Position numbers and translations under genes: made by a program | Assembly (NCBI GenBank): GCA_037367355.1 | Contig: CM074696.1 | Span: forward strand, 496,001 to 560,000 | DNA: 64,000 bases | Direction: 5' to 3' | From: Neoscytalidium dimidiatum | Lineage: Eukaryota > Ascomycota > Dothideomycetes > Botryosphaeriales > Botryosphaeriaceae | The notes under the pieces: generated by a model | What the model was told of the DNA's origin: nothing | The model's input: only the letters and a program-made list of their open reading frames with translations | The model's database searches: none | Shown here: piece after piece, positions 31,887 through 43,629 of the stretch | How the letters are laid out: every line of letters starts with the position of its first letter | How positions within the stretch are numbered: position 1 is the first letter of the stretch

Positions 31887-33256
31887 AAACCAGATAGGCT
31901 GAGACGGTGCGGGAGTCTGGTATTTTTTACGTAGTGAAAATTCAATTTAAAAACATCTCGAGAGCCAACAGCATCATTTTACGCAAGTCCATTCAGAAGT
32001 AATACTCACCGTTCCTAAGGCTTGTGAAACAATATGGATGGAAGCGCCAATTCGGAAATCGGGATTTACTTCAGCCATGATATTTCTACTGGATAGTCAT
32101 TATAGGTAGATAGAGGGTTATTGTGCTTTGATTTTCTACTTCACCTGGCGTCTTTGCCACTTTGTTTTTGACTTCTTTAAGTTGCACGATCTTGGCCGAA
32201 TTGAAAAAATAATCTCATGGAAGCACTTAATATTGTAACTTGCAGTGGACTTTTACACTTGAGCTATCATCATTTCACTCGTGAGCTGCATATAAGTATA
32301 ACCCAGCACAGAATGAACCAAAGGACTTAACGCTCAGGCTGTAGTGATATAACTATATTCAAGATATGACTACGAACACCATATCGGTCAACGTTTTATG
32401 CCCAGACGGCTGTCTTAGTCACGTGAGGAGCTTCTGCTTACCATTGATGTACAGAATCTCTTGGAATACGCCATGACAAAGACCTCCGCCTACTTCGTCC
32501 ATCCAAATATATACATGGGTATAAGACCATCGCGGAAAGGAGTATAAAAGAAGAGCTCATATTGTACAAGTTGGGCGCTATTGACATTCGCCAAGTGCAG
32601 ATTCTGGAGATGACGCAACACAGATTGCTTCAGTAACGTAACGTGGCAGCAGAGGTGAAGGAACCTCTTTCAAAAAGGTCATCGCTGACGGTAAACCCCG
32701 AATCTTTTGTCCGGCCTAATTCGTTCGGCTAAGATTTCACTGCACAAATTCAGCCCGGGCAAATGGGCTTATGGTGCATCAACGAGAAGCGGACCGAATG
32801 AGTGGCGCAGTAAATTGAGAGCCCTGCACGGAACATGAGTCCACTGTAGGTATTTCCCGTTCTGGCTCCTTCAACCGAACGTACAAAAATTTAAGCGACG
32901 GATATTATTTGAACAACGATTGGTGGGTAAGACAGAAACCTAGGCTGCTGCCTAGAATAAGCTATACTGATGCTCTGACTAGTGCATATAAGCATCTTCA
33001 CTAAATGCTTATGGGCCAAGTGAAGAGGCTCATGGGCGGGGCTAGTGGCGTAATGCGATTGCTCGGACGCGAGCGTAGAGTCACAGGTGAGTCAGATATC
33101 GTGTCGGCGCTATTCCGAATGCGGCAACACGAAATCAGCTAACCCATATGGGGAAGGGCCGGTCAGACTTACTGTTACCGCCACTTGAGGCTGAGACTTC
33201 ATAAGGATACATTTGTAGCCTAAATCGACTTGTGCCATGGGGAACGAAGACTCGAG
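31887..33256. other. Intergenic, AT-rich
   Basis: 1.4 kb with frequent stops in all frames and no supported gene. Confidence 0.55.
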
Positions 33257-33268
33257 TATTTATATATC
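33257..33268 (+). promoter_or_regulatory. TATA-like element of the ABC transporter gene
   Basis: tatttatatatc, 34-45 bp before the ATG at 33302, implying a very short leader. Confidence 0.4.
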
Positions 33269-33301
33269 TTCTTCTGCGGCCCCTCCGCTTTTCGTCTCAT
33301 T

Positions 33302-36000
33302 ATGGCTTCGACGGTTTCTATTGTCCGGCTCCGCCCGGAGCCTGTCGCGGTTCTACATTACCTTGGCCCAGCTATCATTGGCCTGTACTACTTTTTGACC
33401 GTTGCGATTGCGGCATGTACACTGCAAAAGAGTCAAAAAAATCCTTCGACCGCGAGGCGACGCAAATTCGCCCTATGGATCTTGTTGGGGGTCATTGTGG
33501 CATTCGTAAGTGCTCGGAAACGCAAACTGCGCACGGTATCTGACAGCCATATAGATAGGAGAATGCACCCTCTATGCACCTTTCGCGATTAGTCAAGTCC
33601 AAAACCCTGTACCTCAGCACTTCATGGTAAGCCTACGACCACTCTCATTCTAGATCCAGCTCTCTGAATCCAGTACAAGATTTACCTCTTGTCCTCTGCG
33701 CTTGTGTGGACATGCGTTCTCGTTTCGATCCTTGAAACCCAAGATCCCGTCTGGCATGCTTGCCTGGGTGCTTGGTCAATCGGTGCTTTCCTTGACGTTG
33801 CTTTGCTCGCCATTTCACTTTCTTCGCGCTACACACCGACGATCTCGAATCCCCTTCTGCTACCTGTGGGAATATCTCGTATTGCCTTGGAACTGTTATT
33901 AGTACTTGTAGGGCTATTCGCCGTCTTTTCCTCCGCCAAAGCTGAAGCGCGGGACGAAGAGAACGAGCCTCTGATCGGGAGTCTCGATCACATCGCAACG
34001 AGCACATCAGATCTCGGGTCTCAATACGGCAGCCTACCCCCGTCATTCAACAAAGACGATGACTCTGATAGCGACTCCGATGAAACGGACGATTCGGACG
34101 ACGAAGAGTTCAGTGAACGCCAGAGAAAGCGCATTCAGCAGCAGGGAGGACTGTGGAACTACCTCAAAGGCTTTTCCATCTTCCTCCCCCACATCTGGCC
34201 CTCAAACAACAGGACGATGCAAATGTGGCTCGGAGTTATGCTAATTTGCATTTGCGTGGAGCGTGCTCTCACTCTTTTAATCCCTCGCCAACTCGGCATC
34301 ATCACTGATGCCCTCACCGGAGCTCATGGACAAGGTGAATACCCCGGTGTACGTGGTGCAGGGTTGCACGAGAGCTGACCTCAGTAGGGTACTTCCCGAT
34401 AAAGGAGCTTTTGGTATGGTCGTGCCTTCACATCCTTCAAACGGCGGTCGGAGTGGAACTGCTCAAATCAATGGCTACCAACCGTATCGGCGCGTACACT
34501 CGGCAGCAGTTGACCTCCATGGCGTTCAACCACGTCATGGGCCTTTCCATGGATTACCACACATCCAAGAGCTCTGGCGAGCTTCTCAAAGCCATCGAGC
34601 AAGGCACCGATCTCGGGTCTCTTATTGACACTGTCGTCTTCGGAGCAGGCCCAATGCTCGTTGACCTGATCGTGGCAGCTACTTACCTTTCGTCCGTCTT
34701 CGACGCCTACATGGCGCTGATCATCGCTACCACGTCCATCGCGTACATCTACATCGGGCTTCGGGGCAACAACTTCGCCATCTCGCACAAACGCGAGTAC
34801 AACGAGGCATCGCGGAAGGAGAACGAAGTCCTGTACGACGCCGTCAGCAACTGGCAGACGGTCGCCTACAACAACCGGCGTGCTCACGAACAGGACCGCT
34901 ACCTCGCCGCCGTGAAGCGCAACACAAAGGCCGAGGTCCGCTACTGGGACATCAGCCAGTGCATCGACACGACGCAAGACGTGGTCATGGCGCTCGGCCT
35001 GCTCTCCGCGGCCACGCTCGCCGCCTACCGCATCGCGTCCGGCACGTCCGCCGTCGGCAACTTCGTCATGCTGCTGACGTACTGGAACGAGATCGAATCG
35101 CCGCTCGGCCACCTGACCTGGACCTACCGCCACACGTCCTCCGTCCTCGTCAGCGCGGAGCGGCTCCTGCAGGTCCTGCTCACCGAGCCCACCGTCCGCG
35201 ACCCTCCCGACGCCGAACCGCTGCGGCCCGGCCCCGGCCGCGTCGACTTCGCCGGCGTCTCCTTCGCGTACGACGCGCGCAAGCCCGTCCTCAAGGACGT
35301 CGCCTTCACGGCGCACCCGGGCCAGACGGTCGCCCTCGTCGGCCAGACGGGCGGCGGCAAGTCCACGCTGCTCAAGCTGCTCTTCCGCTTCTACGACGCC
35401 ACGGCCGGCGCGGTCCTGATCGACGGCCAGGACGTCCGCGGCGTGGCGCTGGCCTCGCTCCGCGACGCCTTCGGCGTCGTCCCGCAGGACCCCTCGCTCT
35501 TCAACCGCACCATCATGGAGAACCTGCGCTACGCCGCGCCCGGCGCCGCCGCCACCGACGCCGACGTGCACGCCGCCTGCCGCCTGGCCGCCATCCACGA
35601 CAAGATCCTGTCGTTCCCGGACGGCTACGGCTCGCGCGTGGGCGAGCGCGGCGTGCGCCTGAGCGGCGGCGAGCTGCAGCGCATCGCCATCGCCCGCGTC
35701 TTCCTCAAGGACCCGCGGCTCGTGCTGCTGGACGAGGCGACCAGCGCCGTCGACTCGAGCACCGAGGCGCAGATACAGGGCGCGTTCGCCAGGCTGAGCA
35801 GGGGCCGCACGACGTTCGTGATTGCGCACCGGTTGTCGACCGTCGTGAATGCGGATCTGATCTTGGTGGTGGAGAACGGGGAGATTGTAGAGAGGGGGAC
35901 CCATGCGGAGCTGTTAGGGAGAAAGGGGAGGTACTGGCGGCTGTGGTCGAAGCAGACGTCTGAGGATTCAGGGGGTGGGTTGATTGATTATGAGGAGTGA
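33302..36000 (+). CDS. HMT-1-type vacuolar half-size ABC transporter (heavy-metal tolerance, ABCB6/7-like)
   Basis: ATP-driven exporter, probably in the vacuolar membrane, of the family that moves phytochelatin/glutathione-metal conjugates (S. pombe Hmt1). Four exons, 33302-33505, 33555-33626, 33674-34334 and 34385-36000, give 850 residues. The N-terminal hydrophobic extension (about 1-210, several helices) is typical of HMT-1. An acidic Asp/Ser linker with DDDSDSDSDETDDSDDEE separates it from the six-helix core (about 240-560). The nucleotide-binding domain has Walker A VGQTGGGKST (about 630), Q-loop VPQDPSLF, signature LSGGELQRIAIA (about 737), Walker B LVLLDEATSA (about 760) and H-loop FVIAHRLS (about 793). 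All ATPase motifs are intact. The last acceptor is cagtag, so one Val may be included or skipped. The second half of the gene is much more GC-rich than the first. Confidence 0.92.
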
Positions 36001-36756
36001 GCATGGAGAGATCGGAAAGGATGCTTGTTGAAGGCTGAAGTGAAAGGTGGTTAGACTCATGTTTTTGCTTGGCGTTAAGGTTTCTGGGAAAGAAAAGCCT
36101 ATTTGTAGTGCAGCGAGTTGCGATTTGGAGCACACCTGTTCAAAGTGAAAGGAGTATTAGACAGGGAGAAGACCTCAGGAATAGAAAGAGAGCTTCCGAG
36201 ATCAAAGAGATGTCTGAGTAATGAGACCAACGATATCCGACAAAAGCGAGCTCAGTAACTTTCCGGATCATGAAGCCATTCGTCAGCACTCGGGAGGGGC
36301 CGCAGTCTAAATTTGGATCAGACACATACCCAATCAGGATGTGATCAGAAATCACGCAGGCGCATGCTTACCTCCTTGCGCAAGCCGTTGCCCTTACAAC
36401 GTAATGCACTCACCGGCTTCGATGGAAAAACGTAGTATTGCATCGATGTACACGACAGAATTGAAGTCAAAAGCAAACGCAAACGAATGAAACAACCATG
36501 TAAACAAACTCCGTCAACCCCATGCCCTTTCCCAATCTGGACGAGAAAAACAAAGAAAGCCGAACTTGCCAGACGTTGATATCATATCGCTAAGACGTAG
36601 CACTCAAAACAACGGCGCTTTTCCCATAATACATTCATGCCCATCGTGAAAAAGACGTAACGAGAACCTGAAACGCTGAACGCGTAGGGGAGACGGCCCT
36701 ACCAGCGCCTCCGCAACCCTCTTCCTATCCATGCATCCCAAACGACAGTAGAGAAT
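36001..36756. other. Convergent intergenic region
   Basis: Tail-to-tail spacer between the ABC transporter and the hydrolase; 3' untranslated regions expected. No gene seen. Confidence 0.5.
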
Positions 36757-37953
36757 CTAGTTCACCACGCTTCTTCTCCTGTGACTGAAAGACCGGCTTG
36801 GGCCCCCCCTGCCCTCTTCGAGTTCTCTCTCGTACGCACCTTCCGGCAACGCCTCATGGAACACACGCCTGAGCTCCCTGCAGGCAGACAGGTAGTGCTC
36901 CTGAACTCCGGGCGTCGGCCGAATGGGGTTGGGGGCCTTATCCCACCCGTGCGGGACGCCCGGCACCATCGTGTAGACAACATTCTTGCCCATTTCGAGC
37001 AGGCGGTCTCTCAATCGCTCGCCTTCGGCGAGCAACATGTCCCACTCACACGTAAACATGATGATATCCTCGGGCAAGCCGGCCAGCATGGCCGACGGAG
37101 CCACGCCGGGCGAGAGGTAGGGATTCGCCATGTCCATCGTCGGTGGAGAAAGGTAGCTCTCGTCGAAGAGCTGGGTAAACACAGCGGGCAGCTCCTGGTC
37201 CTTGCGGATGCAAGTCATGCGGCGCTGCTCACGCGTGACAGTATAGTCGGTCGAGGGATACCAGGCAACAATAGCCTTGAGATGCAGTTCCCTCCGCACG
37301 TTCACCAGCGTGCGGCCCTGGCTCAGCGACTTCTGAGGAATATTGTCGGTGGAGGCTGGGGCTGGTCGCATGCCGTACGGGGTTTCTGCGTCGGCAGGCT
37401 CGGGAATCACTTCGCCCTGGAGACGCAGTGGGACGGTGAGACTCATATTACCGCCGCTGCTGAAGCCCGAGACGGCAACACGCTCGATGTCGATGTTGAG
37501 CGACTCGGCGTGCTCAGCCAGGTACAGGATGGCGTCGACGCCATCCTCGACGGCCGTCGGGAAGGGATGCTCTGGTGCACGGCGGTAGTCGACGCTCACG
37601 ACGACGGCGCCCACCTCTTGCACCACAGTAGCGCACCAACGAGCGTCGTCCGTCGCCTGGCCCAACGTGAAGCCGCCGCCGTGGAAGTTGACGACGACGG
37701 GAAACTTTTTGTCCCTTAGACGTTTTTGTATTTCGTAGTCGTCCGGCACGTAGAATTGTAGCTTGAATTGGCCCTTGCATGGCGAGACGGTGGTGGGCAC
37801 GGTGCGGGTGAACGATGGCCGAGGCGGTCTGGGTGAGGCCATACGGTGAAGGATCATGCCAATCTGCATGAGGACGCGCCAGAATTGCGCCTGGACGTGG
37901 AGCACCCATCGCGGGCGCGGTGGCCGTGATGTTGGCGGCTCGTGCTTGACCAT
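36757..37953 (-). CDS. Alpha/beta hydrolase, hormone-sensitive-lipase-like (fold-3) esterase
   Basis: Single exon, 398 residues. Carboxylesterase/lipase-like enzyme; substrate unknown. Oxyanion-hole motif HGGGF at 91-95; nucleophile elbow G163-F-S165-S-G167; probable acid Asp305 in CEWDMLLAEGE; His335 in PHGW. The order and spacing fit the HSL/acetyl-hydrolase group. The usual GDSAG elbow is GFSSG here, so the residue before the Ser is Phe instead of Asp. VDYRRAPEHPFP is the conserved strand after the oxyanion loop. The hydrophobic stretch near residues 18-38 (WVLHVQAQFWRVLMQIGMIL) could anchor it to a membrane. The tail is Arg/Ser-rich. Confidence 0.9.
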   Translation of the reverse strand: MVKHEPPTSRPPRPRWVLHVQAQFWRVLMQIGMILHRMASPRPPRPSFTRTVPTTVSPCKGQFKLQFYVPDDYEIQKRLRDKKFPVVVNFHGGGFTLGQATDDARWCATVVQEVGAVVVSVDYRRAPEHPFPTAVEDGVDAILYLAEHAESLNIDIERVAVSGFSSGGNMSLTVPLRLQGEVIPEPADAETPYGMRPAPASTDNIPQKSLSQGRTLVNVRRELHLKAIVAWYPSTDYTVTREQRRMTCIRKDQELPAVFTQLFDESYLSPPTMDMANPYLSPGVAPSAMLAGLPEDIIMFTCEWDMLLAEGERLRDRLLEMGKNVVYTMVPGVPHGWDKAPNPIRPTPGVQEHYLSACRELRRVFHEALPEGAYERELEEGRGGPSRSFSHRRRSVVN

Positions 37954-38861
37954 TGTGGAAGAATTATCGTTGTGGGCGACACATGCGACAGGGGCTGCCG
38001 GCGAAGGAATGAGGAGGACGACGCTGGCCGTTCGCAGGCTAAAAGTCGATAAGGCGGAGACGGGGGGATAGTTAACGTTTTTCAGCGATAAGGCGGAGGT
38101 GGCAGGCGGCCAAGCAGCGATTGCATTAGCGCAGCGGAGTTTCTAGAAGCCAAACTAGTTAGGAGTTCGTGAGGAATGCGAGAGTAAAAGCGAAGAAACA
38201 CGGAGGTGGTGGGCACAGCCTCATTTGCATGGATAAGGACGCGAATGCGCGAGTGTGATGTCGTTCTCGGCCGGCCTGTCACGTAGCGTCACGCCAAAGC
38301 GACATGACGTCGCCTCCCGCCTGCCGGGGGCGCCTTGGCACAGCCCCGTGTGCAGCTGCCCGGACTTGCGGCAACCGGCAATCAAGCTCCTGCTCCCGCC
38401 CTCCCTCCGTGCCTCCGCCTTGCCGTGCCTGCCTCCGCACCATCGGACAAGCCCGATCGATAAGCCCCTCCAACCCCCCTCCAGCCTCATGAATGCCACT
38501 TCCATCATCGTCAAAGCAAGAACGTGGGGTTTGAGAGCTTGTATTGGGCAGTCCGCCACTACCGAATGCTACAAAGCCAGACGCAGTCTGTCCGCAAGCC
38601 ACTGAAAGCCACCAAAGTCAACCCGCAAAGGGGGGGTCATCATGTCCTCGAGAAGCGCCGCCCGTAACCCAGATGCTCCTCTAATGAATGCCCGCATGCT
38701 ATGCAAACCTAATCCGAAAACCACCTAGGTGTATGATCGCTCGTGAGAGCCAATCCGTCGTATCAACGCCATCAAAAACAAAGCAAAGCAAAAGCCATTA
38801 TCGTGTGAAGCGCGCAAAAAAGAATGTCGGTAGTCTGGTCGCAACTCATCCTCCATTCCGC
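37954..38861. other. Intergenic; hydrolase promoter and 3' side of the next gene
   Basis: About 0.9 kb, no supported gene. Frames on both strands around 38220-38605 overlap and lack motifs. Confidence 0.5.
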
Positions 38862-39456
38862 TTAGACGTGTTCCCAGTCGTCGTCCTCGGACCTGGCCGC
38901 CTTCTTGCCCTTGCCGCGGTTGCGCGTGATGGCAGGCTCGCCGTTCTCGTCCAGGACCTCGTACTCCTCGGTCACCAGCTCGTGCGTCTTGCGATCCTCG
39001 AAGCGCTCGATCGCCTGGAGCAGCGCCTGGTTGAGGATCTGGCTGCCGTGGCTGGGTCCCTTCTCCGCGTCAAACGAGTATGTGATCTCGGCGTCAGGCT
39101 CCGGTGCCGCTGAGGGCTCGACCGGATCCTCGTCTGTTGACTCGCCACTGGTGTACTGGTCGAAGGGCATGATGTCTTGCTTGCGGTTGCGCGCGGCGTG
39201 CGCAACCTGCTTAGCCTTGTCGCGACGATGGGCTGCTGCGGCCCTGAAGATGAGGTCAGCAACTGGAGCTTTGATATCCATGAGATTAGTGAGCTCACCT
39301 GGCGCTGATGCGGAAGGGCCTTGGGTTGCTGCCCAGCGGCCGGCCGGGACCCCAGGCCTGGCCACTTGCCCACTTCGCCTTCTGCTCATGGTCGCGCTGA
39401 TAATCAACAGCGTTGGCGCGCAGATCGGAGGTGGAGAAGGTCTGCTCAGAAGCCAT
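38862..39456 (-). CDS. Conserved-looking small hypothetical protein
   Basis: Two exons, 39299-39456 and 38862-39243, with a 55-bp GTGAGC...TTCAG intron; 179 residues from the ATG at 39456. Family not recognised. The N-terminal half is basic and aromatic (DLRANAVDYQRDHEQKAKWA, GPGRPLGSNPRPFRISAR), then an Ala/Arg helix AAAAHRRDKAKQVAHAARNR across the junction. The C-terminal half is acidic and helical (ILNQALLQAIERFEDRKTHELV, TEEYEVLDENGE) and ends in a Lys/Arg patch plus DDDWEHV. No signal peptide or membrane segment. Good codon use and a clean intron make it a confident gene with unknown role. Confidence 0.75.
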
Positions 39457-40442
39457 GGTGGAGGGTGATAGTAGAGAACGACTTGGAGTGAGGAGGGGTG
39501 ATATGTTCGGTAGGGCGCGCGGTGGACTAATGGTTGGGTAGGTAGGTTGATTAAGAGTTGTGAGGGATAGAGGCAGGCGACAAGGAGGTCGGTGACTTAA
39601 AGGTCAAGTGGATGTGTCCGGATGATGAGTCGGAGCTGAGTCACTCGGGGAGGAGGAGGAGGAGGAGGTAGTGGCGGTGCTATGCGCAGCAGGTGCTCTT
39701 GCGGTGTCCGAAAAGGGAGATGTTCTGGACGGGGAGAGCTTGGATCTCGAGTGTTTGCGGAAAGTGCGATACAAGAACTAGTAAATGCAGAGAAAGGCGT
39801 GGAAAGTAGGACAAAGGAGGCTGTTGTTTATGTACGCAGTGCCAGATGACGCGCCGGCCAGGCCTATTGCTACCAAGTCTGGACAAAGGGACCCGAGATA
39901 AGAGGGCTGGCGCCGGCTTGTGGCAGATGAGCCACGGGACCCGGCCTGGGATGGCCGTCGAGGCCGGTCGCGCGTTCCATGCTCCAGGCCTCGGACGCTG
40001 ATAGGAGAGTGTGATACCGGGCCCAGCCTGTCAGCCTGTAGCCTTGCTTTCGCCCGCGGACGTCAGGTACAGGAACGTGCTCTCATCGCGCAACCGCAGG
40101 CGCCGCCTGCCGGCTGACGTCTGGTGGGGTGCCTCTGTCTGCTGCTGCGCGCCTCACGACGGCCGACCCAGCTTGCAGTGGAGATGTCATGTCGCAATCA
40201 CGGACCCGTGAACGTGCTCTTGCAATGTGTCCTTCGGTTGATGACGGGAGAGGGGAGGGAAGTGACGCGCCGCAGGGAGAGCCGATCCTCCGCATCGCTT
40301 CGGCCTCGCACGACGCGCCGCCGCCGCTGACTCCACATGCGCGCGCCGCCGCCCGCCGCAGCCCCAGCAATCAGGCAAGGTAATACATCCAGCCATCCCA
40401 CCCTATCTATCGACCACCAAGGTAATCCGATTCCGAGCCCCC
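39457..40442. other. Intergenic; promoter of the small hypothetical protein
   Basis: Short gag-type repeat (about 39649-39668), then GC-rich sequence; no gene seen. Confidence 0.5.
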
Positions 40443-41191
40443 TCACTCGTCAGCTGCTGCTTCCTCCGTGCCCTCCTCGGCCTCATCGCTGCTGCTCTCA
40501 AATCCCGCCGCCTCGCTGGGCAGCTCGTTGGGAAACCAGCCGTATCTTGAAAGATCGACGAGGTACTCGCCCAGGTTGCCGCGGCCCACGTGGACCCCTT
40601 CACGGCGCAGAGCTGCTGCTTGTCGGCTGGCACCTCCCGGACCCCTTTGTTGGCCGATCAAAGGTCAGCAGCGCGTCCCAACAGCCACGGTCACGGGGAA
40701 AAAAACGCTTGCTTATGCGCTGAGACAAGTAGTGTGTTGTCGGGGCTGGACGTACCTCGGACTGATGACGCCCTTTGAATTGATGACGCGCTGCCACGGC
40801 ACGTTGCCGCTATGCCATCTCGGTCCGCGCCTGCTGCCGCTGTCGTCGCTGCTGCCGCCGCCGTGATCGCCGCGGGCTGGCTCGGTGTCGCTCGGCGAGG
40901 GGAGGTGTTTAAGACAGACACCGACCTGCCTACATCACGGTCAACAATAATCGCGCTCCGATGCCACCGATGGCCATGTTCACGTACCTAGGGCATTCCG
41001 CTGGTCGTTGAAACTGTCGTCAGCCTCGAGACGTCGCCGGGTACGGCCGGATGCTTAGGCTCTCTCAACTTACGCTTTCCCACGAGCCGTGCAATGTGGC
41101 CATAAGATGTGACTTTGCCCATAGGTACCTCTTGCACGGCCTGGTACACAGCCGCGAACCACGCCGCAGCCTCCTCTGATCGGGGCGCCAT
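40443..41191 (-). CDS. Alkyltransferase-like DNA-repair protein (ATL1 type), non-catalytic MGMT homologue
   Basis: DNA-lesion sensor of the O6-alkylguanine alkyltransferase DNA-binding family, which flags alkylated bases for nucleotide excision repair. Four exons: 41074-41191, 40988-41000, 40756-40929 and 40443-40644; 168 residues. Seen: WFAAVYQAVQEVPMGKVTSYGHIARL (recognition helix region), then R-QVGVCLKHLPSP, then NVPWQRVINSKGVISPRGPGG. In true MGMT the motif is PCHRV with the acceptor Cys; here it is PWQRV, so the Cys is Trp and no alkyl transfer is expected. This is the hallmark of ATL proteins. The second exon is only 13 nt and encodes the bridge PECPR. The tail after GWFPNE is acidic. 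Intron 3 (111 bp) is the longest. Confidence 0.88.
40988..41000 (-). other. 13-nt microexon in the ATL gene
   Basis: cggaatgccctag lies between acceptor gaccag and donor gtacgtg on the minus strand. Phases 1 and 2 on either side join LVGK to PECPR then QVGV, matching the family pattern. Confidence 0.75.
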
Positions 41192-42514
41192 GTTTGCTGC
41201 GTCAGGGTGGAGTCATGGAATGTCGGATCAAGATGCCGTATTCAAGGCAACAAAAGGGACGGCAGCCTGTTGAATTGCCACACGTGATTGACTCACTCTG
41301 GGTCTTGGCGCGATCTTTCCCAGATAGGAAATTTAATCACAGAGTCATGCTGTTGACAAATTTACTACCACCTTCTTCCGCCTTCAATCTCACTCATTCG
41401 CGATCTAACAAGCTCGACAAATTTCGAAGCGAGCGTGTAACGGAGCGAACGACGCACTGCCACAGCTCCAACAGCATGATGCCTCAGCCACTTTAAACCT
41501 TATGCGATGAACGCCATTCCGCCTTCCGCGCGCATCGGCCGCTCGACGCCCCTCTCTGACGTCGCGCACGCTATCAAGTATTATGATCCGAGTGGTAGGA
41601 CCAATTTGACATGAAACATCTGCCAGCTGTAACCCACGCGCTCCGCAATATCCGCATCCACTCACACCCAGCCCTTACGTTCACTGACTTAAGCCCCTAC
41701 AATCCCAGTTCAGCACCACTTCATTTCCACGCCTATCCTCTGTTCCCTTGCATCAACCAGCTGCATATCTGCTGTTGGCTTCGCGGTCCAGAACGGCCTG
41801 ATCTGCTGTTCGTAGGCCTACTCACGCTTATTGAAACACAGCATCGTGCAGCCAGGAAAATTGATTGCCAGACATAATTTGAGCTCTTCTCCTTCTGCTA
41901 GTTGTTCCTAGCCAACATTTCTGATTCAGAGCTACCCACTCTCATGGTCTTAAGTCCAGCTGTTTGATCAGAAGAAACACTGCGAGGCTTTGTGAGCTTT
42001 GACCACAACAGCAAAAGCTTAAGACGCAACTCGAGCTGTCGCGGAAGGCATTGACTATTAGATAAGAGAGTAAACCGAGAAACACATAGGGGGCTAGAGA
42101 ACACGAGAAGATGATTCCATCAGTGCTTAAGATATAATGGGAACTTTTGGCGTAATGAGTTGCTTTGAGCAAGTTCCACAAGAAGCAACCCTAATGCTTG
42201 ATTCTGACATTAAAGAGGTAGCCGGGCGAAGGCGCATTAGGCAAATAGAAGACGAGCGTCGTTGGAGGAAACCAGTTTATAGTTGGAATATAACAGCAGA
42301 CCCTACGGTTCTGAGAGATTATTGCTCTCAAGTCTAGTAAATATCTCTGGTGGGGAGAAGAGCTTGAAAGGAGATATGCAGCTATTAGGCGGGACGGGTT
42401 GATGACATAATCCTATATCCAAAGGGCTGTCTTGGCGCAGCGTCACACCCAGAACTTTGGAGCTCCCCAGAGCTCCACCAACGATATAACACCATCACGC
42501 CCACCCACCACACA
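41192..42514. other. Divergent intergenic region between ATL and BUD13
   Basis: 1.3 kb; AT-richer part around 41850-42350. No supported gene. A 66-residue frame at 42137-42337 is unconvincing. Confidence 0.5.
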
Positions 42515-43629
42515 ATGTCGCTCGCCGACTACCTCGCGAAGAAGTACCTCACCGCCGATGCTCCCGCGGAGAAGAAGAGCAAAAAGCGCAAGAGAAAAGC
42601 CGCCGCCGAGGCCGGCGACGGCCTCATCATCGCTGACGACGATGTCACGGGCTGGAACAGCGGCCCCCAAACGCAGGATGACGATGAGTCTCCAATGATG
42701 GGTGAGTAACGAGTCCCCCTCCTCCAAGCACATAACTTCACCTTGCGTCCTCCCCTCCGCATCATCACGCAGGACAAGCCCAGACTCGCGCTAACAAGAA
42801 CTCCTCGCACACAGTCGCCGGCCACAGCGCCGAATTCCGCAAAAAGAAGACAAGCGGCTGGAAGACCGTCGGCAGCGCCGCGCCTTCGTCCGCCGAGCAA
42901 GCCGCCGCGGACGCCATCATCGCGTCCGCAGCGGCCGAGAACGCCGCGCGCGCAGCGGCGTCCGAAGAAGCGCCCATGATCCTCGACAACAACAACGGCG
43001 GCGGCGGCGGCGAAGCCGACGACGGCCCCGTCATGGAGTCCGGCGCGGCAGCGGGCCTGCAGACGGCGGAGCAGGTGACGGCGGCGCTGGAGAAGCGGCA
43101 GCGGGCCGAGCGGCGGCACATGGAGCAGGCGATGCGCGAGGCCGGGGCCGCCGCGAACGAGACCATCTACCGCGACGCGAGCGGGCGCATCATCAACGTG
43201 GCCATGAAGCGCGCGGAGGCGCGCCGCGCCGCCGAGGAGGAGGAGGCGAAGAAGCGGCGCGAGGAGGAGGAGGCCAAGGGCGACGTGCAGCGCGCGGAGA
43301 AGGCTGCGCGCATGCAGGCGCTCAAGGACGCGAAGTACATGCCCGTGGCGCGCACCGCGGACGATGCGGAGTTGAATGAGGAGTTGAGGGAGAAGGAGCG
43401 CTGGAGCGATCCCGCGCTGGCGTTCTTGTCGAGCAAGAAGGAGGGGAAGAGCCGGACGGGCAAGCCACTGTATAAGGGCGCGTTTGAGCCGAATCGGTAC
43501 GGGATTAGGCCGGGCCATCGGTGGGATGGCGTGGATAGGAGTAATGGGTTTGAGAGGGAGTGGTTCAAGGCTAGGAATGCGAAGGCGAATCGCGCGAATT
43601 TGGAGTATGCCTGGCAGATGGATGAGTAA
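42515..43629 (+). CDS. BUD13: Pre-mRNA-splicing factor Bud13/Cwc26
   Basis: Subunit of the RES (pre-mRNA retention and splicing) complex that associates with the spliceosome. Exons 42515-42701 and 42815-43629, joined across G|TC to read [10 protein letters not shown]; 333 residues. N-terminal [14 protein letters not shown] with a following Lys/Arg run ([11 protein letters not shown]) is the typical Bud13 opening. The middle is Ala/Glu-rich coiled coil with [12 protein letters not shown]. The C-terminus carries the conserved [21 protein letters not shown] block used to bind Snu17. All expected elements are present; start context cacaATGTCG is good. It is tail-to-tail with the next gene, 341 bp apart. 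Confidence 0.93.

Noticed and set aside
34468..35904. 478-residue minus-strand frame opposite the ABC transporter
   Set aside because: Shadow of the GC-rich coding strand; the plus strand has all ABC motifs.
36781..37719. 312-residue plus-strand frame opposite the hydrolase
   Set aside because: Shadow frame; the minus strand has the complete catalytic triad.
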